Of a DNA stretch of 11,899 nucleotides, positions 7,867-11,899 are shown one piece after another; the stretch's first letter is position 1, and each line of letters begins with the position of its first letter. The DNA lies in contig CANQYA010000019.1 in NCBI GenBank assembly GCA_947627965.1, positions 1 through 11,899 of the forward strand, written 5' to 3'. A program made the translations under genes and the position numbers. Source of the stretch: an uncultured Bacilli bacterium. GTDB taxonomy: Bacteria > Bacillota_I > Bacilli_A > RF39 > UBA660. A model generated the notes under the pieces. That model worked only from the letters and a program-made list of their open reading frames with translations, made no database searches and was not told where the DNA came from.

Positions 7867-7899
7867 ATTATAACCTTATCTACCTTTATATTTATACCA
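7867..7899 (-). promoter_or_regulatory. Candidate dnaN promoters
   Basis: Two -10 elements are visible on the minus strand: TGG-TATAAA (7891-7899, extended) and a perfect TATAAT (7867-7872). Neither has a good -35 at 16-18 bp. In such AT-rich DNA these could be chance. A dnaN promoter separate from that of dnaA is common in related bacteria. Confidence 0.35.
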
Positions 7900-7931
7900 C
7901 ATTACCTGTGAATTATTTTGCGAATAGCTGT

Positions 7932-9311
7932 TTATTTTATATCTTTTTCTAATTTTTCAATAGTATTGGCTAAATCTTTATTAACAGCAATTTCTCTTTC
8001 TATTTTCTCGCAAGAATGCATAACGGTCGAGTGATCTTTTCCGCCAAATTCAATTCCTATTTTAGGAAAAGATTCACTAGTCAATTTTCGGCACAAGTAC
8101 ATAGCAATTTGCCGTGGAAAAGATATATTGGAGTTTCTTTTTTTAGATTTTAAATCGTCGGTTGATATTTGAAAATACTCAGCTACTACTTTTTGAATTT
8201 TATTAATATCATTTTTTTCACTTATTCCTTTATTTATATAATCTTTTAATGCCTCGATAGCTAGATTTAAATCTATTTCACTACCCATAATAGTTGAGTA
8301 CGCGACTAGTCTTGTAACTGCACCTTCGAGCATTCTTATATCGCTTCCTAGATTTGATGCCATATACTCAATAACATTATCCGGTATGTATTTATTAATA
8401 GCTTCACCGGCAATTCTCTTTTTTAAAATAGCTACCCTCAGTTCAAAATCAGGTGGGAAAATATCGACTGATAATCCCCAACAAAAACGGGTTCGTAATC
8501 TATCTTCGAGTATTTTTAAATCGTCAGGAGAGCGATCCGAAGATATAATTATTTGTTTATTATCACCGTATAAATTGTTAAAAGTGTGGAAAAATTCTTT
8601 TTGTGTCTCCGTCGCACCACCTAAATACTGAATATCGTCTATTATCAAAACATCAATATTTCGGTATTTTTGCTTAAAGAAGTCAACATAACTAAAATTA
8701 GTACCATTTTCATCTTTTTTATTAATACCTATAAAGTCTGAAACAAATTGTTCACTAGTTACATATAAAACTTTTTTATCAGAGTTTTTATCAATATAAT
8801 TGCCAATCGCATGCATTAAATGAGTTTTACCTAATCCACTATTTCCATATATAAATAACGGATTATACATTTTTCCAGGGTTTTCAGCTACAGCTAAAGC
8901 AGCCGCATGAGCAAATTTGTTACTATTACCGACAATGAAATTATCAAAAGTGTAACGTGTATTTAAGTTAGTACTTATATATGTATTGTTATAGATGTTT
9001 TGATTGTTTATAACATTTTCATTATTAGGTTTATCGTCAATAATTGATTTTTCTTCATCAATAATATCTTCTTTTAAACAAAGTTCAATTTCAACATTAG
9101 AATTATTGATTTCTAAGAAGCATTTTTTTAATAATTCACTATAGTTGTTTAAAATATGGTTTTTATGTATAGCATAAGGAACAATTATTTTAGCTATACC
9201 ATTTTTTAGTTCGTAAAGTTCGGTTTCTTCAAACCAGGTTTGAAATGATAATGAATTTATTTCTATCTTTATTTTATCTAGAATTTTCGACCATAAAACT
9301 GATGTATCCAT
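7932..9311 (-). CDS. dnaA: Chromosomal replication initiator protein DnaA
   Basis: DnaA is the AAA+ protein that binds DnaA boxes, melts the origin and loads the helicase. Counting from the ATG at 9311 it has 459 residues. Domain I includes SFQTWFEETELYEL. Domain II is a poorly conserved Asn-rich linker (about 85-120). The AAA+ core starts at TFDNFIVGNSN and has Walker A GNSGLGKT (156-163), Walker B VLIIDDIQYL (221-230) and the box VII segment EDRLRTRFCWGL with its arginine finger. Domain IV carries the box-binding signature GGKDHSTVMHSCEKI (from about 423). A GTG at 9320 is in frame, but it is only two bases from AGGGGGG and lies within GGAAGTGAT, itself resembling a ribosome-binding site, so the ATG is preferred. 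Its start faces oriC. Confidence 0.97.
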   Translation of the reverse strand: MDTSVLWSKILDKIKIEINSLSFQTWFEETELYELKNGIAKIIVPYAIHKNHILNNYSELLKKCFLEINNSNVEIELCLKEDIIDEEKSIIDDKPNNENVINNQNIYNNTYISTNLNTRYTFDNFIVGNSNKFAHAAALAVAENPGKMYNPLFIYGNSGLGKTHLMHAIGNYIDKNSDKKVLYVTSEQFVSDFIGINKKDENGTNFSYVDFFKQKYRNIDVLIIDDIQYLGGATETQKEFFHTFNNLYGDNKQIIISSDRSPDDLKILEDRLRTRFCWGLSVDIFPPDFELRVAILKKRIAGEAINKYIPDNVIEYMASNLGSDIRMLEGAVTRLVAYSTIMGSEIDLNLAIEALKDYINKGISEKNDINKIQKVVAEYFQISTDDLKSKKRNSNISFPRQIAMYLCRKLTSESFPKIGIEFGGKDHSTVMHSCEKIEREIAVNKDLANTIEKLEKDIK

Positions 9312-9355
9312 TATTATCACTTCCCCCCTAAGAAAAGAATTTTTAATACACCTTC

Positions 9356-9436
9356 ATTGTAACTTATCCTGTTGAAAAAATAAAGTAAAATAAGTAAAAA
9401 AAAATTATACACAAGTTATTAACAACTTTATCAACA
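9356..9436 (-). promoter_or_regulatory. Candidate dnaA promoters overlapping DnaA boxes
   Basis: Two minus-strand -10 candidates precede dnaA. TATAAT (9404-9409) overlaps the DnaA box TTATACACA (9405-9413) and has a possible TTGATA 19 bp upstream, itself inside the box-like site at 9428-9436. TACAAT (9356-9361) lies nearer the gene but has a poor -35. The overlap of box and -10 suggests the usual DnaA autorepression; the choice between the two is open. Confidence 0.35.
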
Positions 9437-9560
9437 ATTAAAATGTTTATATTGTAAGTATTTTATGACTTTTGCACATTTTCCACAAAATTTAATTCAC
9501 AATTGCGATAAAAGTTTTCAACAAGATTGTTAATTCTGTTGATAAAAATTACTTGGAATA
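9360..9560. other. oriC: Chromosomal replication origin (oriC), DnaA-box cluster
   Basis: Plus-strand boxes matching TTWTNCACA are TTATACACA (9405-9413), TTTTGCACA (9470-9478) and TTTTCCACA (9479-9487), the last two directly abutting. One-mismatch copies on the plus strand are TTATTAACA (9416-9424), TTATCAACA (9428-9436), TAATTCACA (9493-9501) and TTTTCAACA (9515-9523). TTATCAACA also occurs on the minus strand (9537-9545). An A-rich tract with AAGTAAAA repeats (9376-9404) adjoins the first box and is a candidate unwinding region. The position between dnaA and rpmH, where transcription diverges, supports the call. The rest of the gap (9561-9698) shows only an AAGACGTCTT palindrome (9619-9628) and no gene. 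Confidence 0.88.
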
Positions 9561-9698
9561 AAAATGTGAATTCGAGTTTCTAAAAATTTATTATAAAAAG
9601 GCACTTTTCTAAAGTAAAAAGACGTCTTAAAAGAAATACTTACTAAAAATTGTTTTTCATTGAGAATTTAAGATTTATTACAAAAAAAGAAAATTTAT

Positions 9699-9728
9699 TT
9701 GACAAATACTACTATCTATTATTATAAT
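9699..9728 (+). promoter_or_regulatory. rpmH promoter
   Basis: A perfect TTGACA (9699-9704) and a perfect TATAAT (9723-9728) are separated by 18 bp. Predicted start is near 9735, about 23 bases before the rpmH GTG. It is the strongest promoter seen in the window, fitting a ribosomal protein gene. Confidence 0.88.
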
Positions 9729-9757
9729 AGTGTAGATTTTAGTTTGGAGGTGGAACA

Positions 9758-9877
9758 GTGAAAAGAACTTATCAACCAAATAATAGAAAAAAAGCTAAGA
9801 AACAAGGATTTTTTGCTAGAATGGAAACTGATATAATAAATAATAGAAGAAAAAAAGGACGTAAAAAACTAGTATAA
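9758..9877 (+). CDS. rpmH: 50S ribosomal protein L34, short form
   Basis: L34 is a small basic protein of the large ribosomal subunit, and its gene next to dnaA is a hallmark of the origin. The frame begins with GTG behind an excellent GGAGGTGG (9746-9753) and encodes 39 residues. It starts MKRTYQPNNRKK and ends KKGRKKLV, as in the family. B. subtilis L34 has 44 residues. Here about four are missing between the RM at 21-22 and the final KGRK, and the usual HGFR is replaced by QGFF (Q16, F19). A terminator follows ten bases after the stop, separating it partly from rnpA. Confidence 0.95.
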   Translation: MKRTYQPNNRKKAKKQGFFARMETDIINNRRKKGRKKLV

Positions 9878-9882
9878 TAATT

Positions 9883-9905
9883 CCACTGGATACAGTGGCT
9901 TTTTT
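9883..9905 (+). terminator. Intrinsic terminator or attenuator between rpmH and rnpA
   Basis: CCACTG and CAGTGG form a perfect 6-bp stem with a GATA loop, followed by C and six T. It lies between rpmH and rnpA, which are usually cotranscribed. Partial termination would give more L34 mRNA than RNase P protein mRNA. No obvious promoter is seen for rnpA in the 29 bases that remain. Confidence 0.8.
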
Positions 9906-9934
9906 GTTATATACTTTTAATACGGAGATGTTTT

Positions 9935-10294
9935 ATGAAAAAAATAAATGTAGTAAAAAATAATCGTGATTTTGCTAGAATAATTAATTGTGGAAAAAAA
10001 TATTGGAATGATTGTTTTATTATTTATGTAGCTAATAATGAATATCAAAATTATCGCTTTGGAATTTCCGTTAGTAAAAAGATAGGTAATGCCGTAACCC
10101 GAAATAAAATAAAAAGACAAATAAGAAATATAATTGATAAATATAAAAATATCTACCAAAACGATAAAGATTATATTATAATAGTTAGAAAGAAGTACAT
10201 TGATTTTAATTTTCAAGAATTAAGTGATGCATTTAATAATTTAATTAATAGAGTTAACAATTATAAGGAGAAATATAATGAAGAAAAAAATTAA
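9935..10294 (+). CDS. rnpA: Ribonuclease P protein component
   Basis: RnpA is the small basic protein cofactor of RNase P; it helps the catalytic RNA bind precursor tRNA and remove its 5' leader. The 119-residue length is standard. The RNR motif is clear: SVSKKIGNAVTRNKIKRQIR (residues 45-64). An early F13 and R15 in RDFARI, and a C-terminal helix, also fit. GGAG (9924-9927) lies seven bases before the ATG. The 3' end overlaps the yidC start by 17 bases. Its only visible promoter is that of rpmH, across the attenuator. Confidence 0.95.
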   Translation: MKKINVVKNNRDFARIINCGKKYWNDCFIIYVANNEYQNYRFGISVSKKIGNAVTRNKIKRQIRNIIDKYKNIYQNDKDYIIIVRKKYIDFNFQELSDAFNNLINRVNNYKEKYNEEKN

Positions 10295-11204
10295 AGTAAT
10301 TTTGTTGATATTAGTAGTGCTGCTGTCCACAGGTTGTACTAAAACATTAAAAGATCCTAAAACTAATAAACCTGTAACTAATCCAGTAACTGGTCAAAGT
10401 TTAACCGAAAATATTTTGTGTCAGCCAACGGATAAAGATACGATTGATTTATATAAAAAATATAAAGAAGAAGTTGATATTTCGAAATTACCTGTCTGTA
10501 AAAATTTTAAAGTTACATCAGGTGGATATGAAGGTTTATGGAACAGCATCTTTGTAAAACCTCTAGCATGGATAATCGTAAATATTGGTAACTTTGTTAA
10601 AAGTTATGGATTATCCTTAATAATAACAAGTCTTTTGATAAGATTAATCGCTTATCCGATCACCAAAAAGACAGCTATGCAATCAGAATTAATTAATAAA
10701 GCTAAACCTGAGTTAGATCGTTTAGAAGCAAAGTATAAAGATAAAACTGACCAAGAATCGATGATGAAAAAAAGTCAAGAAATGATGATGGTCTATAAAA
10801 AGTATAATATTAATCCAGTATCGGGCTGCCTATTTGCTTTCCTTCAAATTCCTTTGTTTATAGCGTTCTTAGAAGCAATCAATCGTCTTCCTGCTATATT
10901 TGAAGAAAATTTTATTGGTTTTCAGTTAGGTACAACACCATTAACGGGAATGCAAAATGGTAATTTTATCTATATAATAATTGTATTAGTTGTAGGTATA
11001 ACAACATATTTCTCATTTAAGTTAAATTCGTCAAGTGTAGCTATGGAAGGTCAAGCTAACATGATGAACAAAGTAATGGTTTCTATGATAATAGTTATGT
11101 CATTATTTATGTCTTCAGCTCTAGGAATTTATTGGTCAACAACAAATTTATTTACTATAGTTCAAAATTTAATTGTTAAAAGGAGTAAGAAGTTAAATGG
11201 ATAA
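10278..11204 (+). CDS. yidC: Membrane protein insertase YidC/OxaA (lipoprotein type)
   Basis: YidC inserts membrane proteins alone or with SecYEG. The 308-residue protein begins with a lipoprotein signal peptide: hydrophobic 7-16 and lipobox LSTGC, with the lipidated C20. A polar outer segment (21-90) precedes the first helices (about 91-128). The essential hydrophilic-groove arginine is R122 in LLIRLIAYP. A charged cytoplasmic hairpin follows (about 129-178), then further helices near 182-203, 229-247 and 265-298, ending in a short basic tail. The outer segment contains two cysteines, C48 and C74. AAGGAG (10265-10270) fixes the start inside the rnpA 3' end. The stop overlaps the jag start by 8 bases. 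It is equivalent to SpoIIIJ of Bacillus. Confidence 0.95.
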   Translation: MKKKIKVILLILVVLLSTGCTKTLKDPKTNKPVTNPVTGQSLTENILCQPTDKDTIDLYKKYKEEVDISKLPVCKNFKVTSGGYEGLWNSIFVKPLAWIIVNIGNFVKSYGLSLIITSLLIRLIAYPITKKTAMQSELINKAKPELDRLEAKYKDKTDQESMMKKSQEMMMVYKKYNINPVSGCLFAFLQIPLFIAFLEAINRLPAIFEENFIGFQLGTTPLTGMQNGNFIYIIIVLVVGITTYFSFKLNSSSVAMEGQANMMNKVMVSMIIVMSLFMSSALGIYWSTTNLFTIVQNLIVKRSKKLNG

Positions 11205-11805
11205 GTATTTATATAGTGGAAAAACAAAAGAAGAAGCTTTGGAAAAAGCTTTGCAAGAATTAAATGTTTTAGAAAAAGATATTTTTATTAAAGAAAATGA
11301 ACAAAAAGGTGGTTTATTTAAAAATAAAAAGATTGATTTAGAAGTAATAAAGAAAGATGACGTTATTCTTGAAATTAAAAAATTTATTGAACATATTACT
11401 GAACTAATGGGAATAAAAGCTAATTTGGAAGTAAAAAGACGTGATGACGATGTAAATATTACATTGTATAGTGATAATAACAATATATTGATAGGTAAAG
11501 CTGGACGTACCATTGAAGCCTTAACTGTAATTACTAAACAATATATTTATAATGAATTAGGTTTTAATTATCATTTTGTTTTAGATGTTGGCGAATACAA
11601 AGCAAAACATCAAAAAAATATTGAGTACTTAGCTAAAAAAGTAGCTAGGGAAGTTGCTAAAACCAAGATAGAAGCCAAGTTGGATCCCATGAATTCTTAC
11701 GAAAGAAGAATTGTCCACAGTATTTTATCAGATAATGAAAAAGTTTATACTGAAAGCACTGGTGAAGAACCAAATAGAGCTGTCGTAATAAAACCGAGAG
11801 ATTAA
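11197..11805 (+). CDS. jag: RNA-binding protein Jag/KhpB (EloR)
   Basis: Jag is a cytoplasmic RNA-binding protein that, with KhpA, influences cell elongation and division in Gram-positives; its gene usually follows yidC. All three domains are present in 202 residues. Jag-N (about 1-50) carries the KGGLFKNKK motif. The KH domain has the loop GKAG (100-103) in ILIGKAGRTIEAL. The R3H domain has R170 and H174 in YERRIVHSIL and ends EEPNRAVVIKP. The start overlaps the yidC stop (ATGGATAA), and AGGAG lies at 11181-11185. A terminator follows directly, so the usual next gene mnmE, if present to the right, would be a separate unit. Confidence 0.95.
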   Translation: MDKYLYSGKTKEEALEKALQELNVLEKDIFIKENEQKGGLFKNKKIDLEVIKKDDVILEIKKFIEHITELMGIKANLEVKRRDDDVNITLYSDNNNILIGKAGRTIEALTVITKQYIYNELGFNYHFVLDVGEYKAKHQKNIEYLAKKVAREVAKTKIEAKLDPMNSYERRIVHSILSDNEKVYTESTGEEPNRAVVIKPRD

Positions 11806-11817
11806 TATCTCTTTTTT
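11797..11817 (+). terminator. Intrinsic terminator after jag
   Basis: AGAGAT and ATCTCT pair over 6 bp around a TAAT loop and run into six T (11812-11817). The stem includes the jag stop codon. The stem is short and AT-rich, so strength is uncertain. Confidence 0.6.
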
Positions 11818-11899
11818 CTTTGATGTTACTATTCACAGCCGATTTAAATAAATAAATAGAAATATACCAGAAAAAATAACAAGTTATCTACAAAAAAGT
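11818..11899. other. Intergenic tail with DnaA-box-like sites
   Basis: No gene is visible before the window ends. Two near matches to the DnaA box occur on the plus strand: CTATTCACA (11829-11837) and TTATCTACA (11884-11892), each one base from TTATNCACA. Two such matches in about 80 bases may be chance in AT-rich DNA, or satellite boxes. Confidence 0.35.

Noticed and set aside
7876..7884. TTATCTACC in the dnaA-dnaN gap as a further DnaA box.
   Set aside because: Two mismatches at conserved positions; too weak in AT-rich DNA.
9312..9320. GTG start for dnaA giving three extra residues.
   Set aside because: It is only two bases from the G-run and lies within a site that better serves the ATG at 9311.
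1..11899. CRISPR arrays, insertion sequences, transposases, tRNA or rRNA genes.
   Set aside because: None seen: no regular spaced repeats of array length, no transposase-like protein, no tRNA or rRNA core motifs.
1..11899. Use of TGA for tryptophan, as in Mycoplasma.
   Set aside because: All genes are full length without internal TGA, and the tryptophans checked are encoded by TGG.

Overview
This AT-rich window is the chromosomal replication-origin region of a Bacilli- or Mollicutes-type bacterium. The gene order dnaA-dnaN-(x)-recF-gyrB-gyrA on the minus strand, facing rpmH-rnpA-yidC-jag on the plus strand, is the classic layout of low-GC Gram-positives. Every gene read here is intact with the standard code: tryptophan is TGG where checked, and stops are TAA except TAG for gyrB. 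The L34, YidC and SRP RNA variants suggest an uncultured, host-associated Bacilli lineage near the Mollicutes. This placement is inferred from composition and gene order, not from a tree.

Layout. Bases 1-414 lie beyond the 3' end of gyrA. They hold a short SRP RNA gene (149-223, minus) with its promoter, plus several unexplained palindromes and direct repeats. Bases 415-6005 are gyrA, gyrB and recF, transcribed leftward from an extended -10 promoter near 6079 and tightly coupled (gyrB overlaps the end of recF; the gyrA ribosome-binding site overlaps the gyrB stop). Bases 6131-6586 encode a ComK-family competence transcription factor, closed by a strong terminator, in the slot where Bacillus has yaaA. 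dnaN (6682-7803) and dnaA (7932-9311) follow. The dnaA-rpmH gap (9312-9757) is oriC with a dense DnaA-box cluster. Rightward come rpmH (very short L34), a terminator, then rnpA, yidC and jag, overlapping in series and ending in a second terminator.

How the genes work together. DnaA binds oriC and probably its own promoter. The beta clamp, RecF and gyrase support fork progression, and L34, RNase P protein, YidC, Jag and SRP RNA serve translation and protein export.

The most unusual element is comK inside the replication cluster. Its 95-bp upstream gap holds three TGTCGA hexamers spaced exactly 10 bp apart, an extended -10 with a poor -35, and a perfect 19-bp palindrome touching the ribosome-binding site. 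This resembles a promoter with activator and repressor sites. Because no terminator is visible between dnaA, dnaN and comK, read-through from dnaA-dnaN may also drive comK, linking competence to replication initiation. The encoded ComK stops where the MecA-recognised C-terminal tail would begin.
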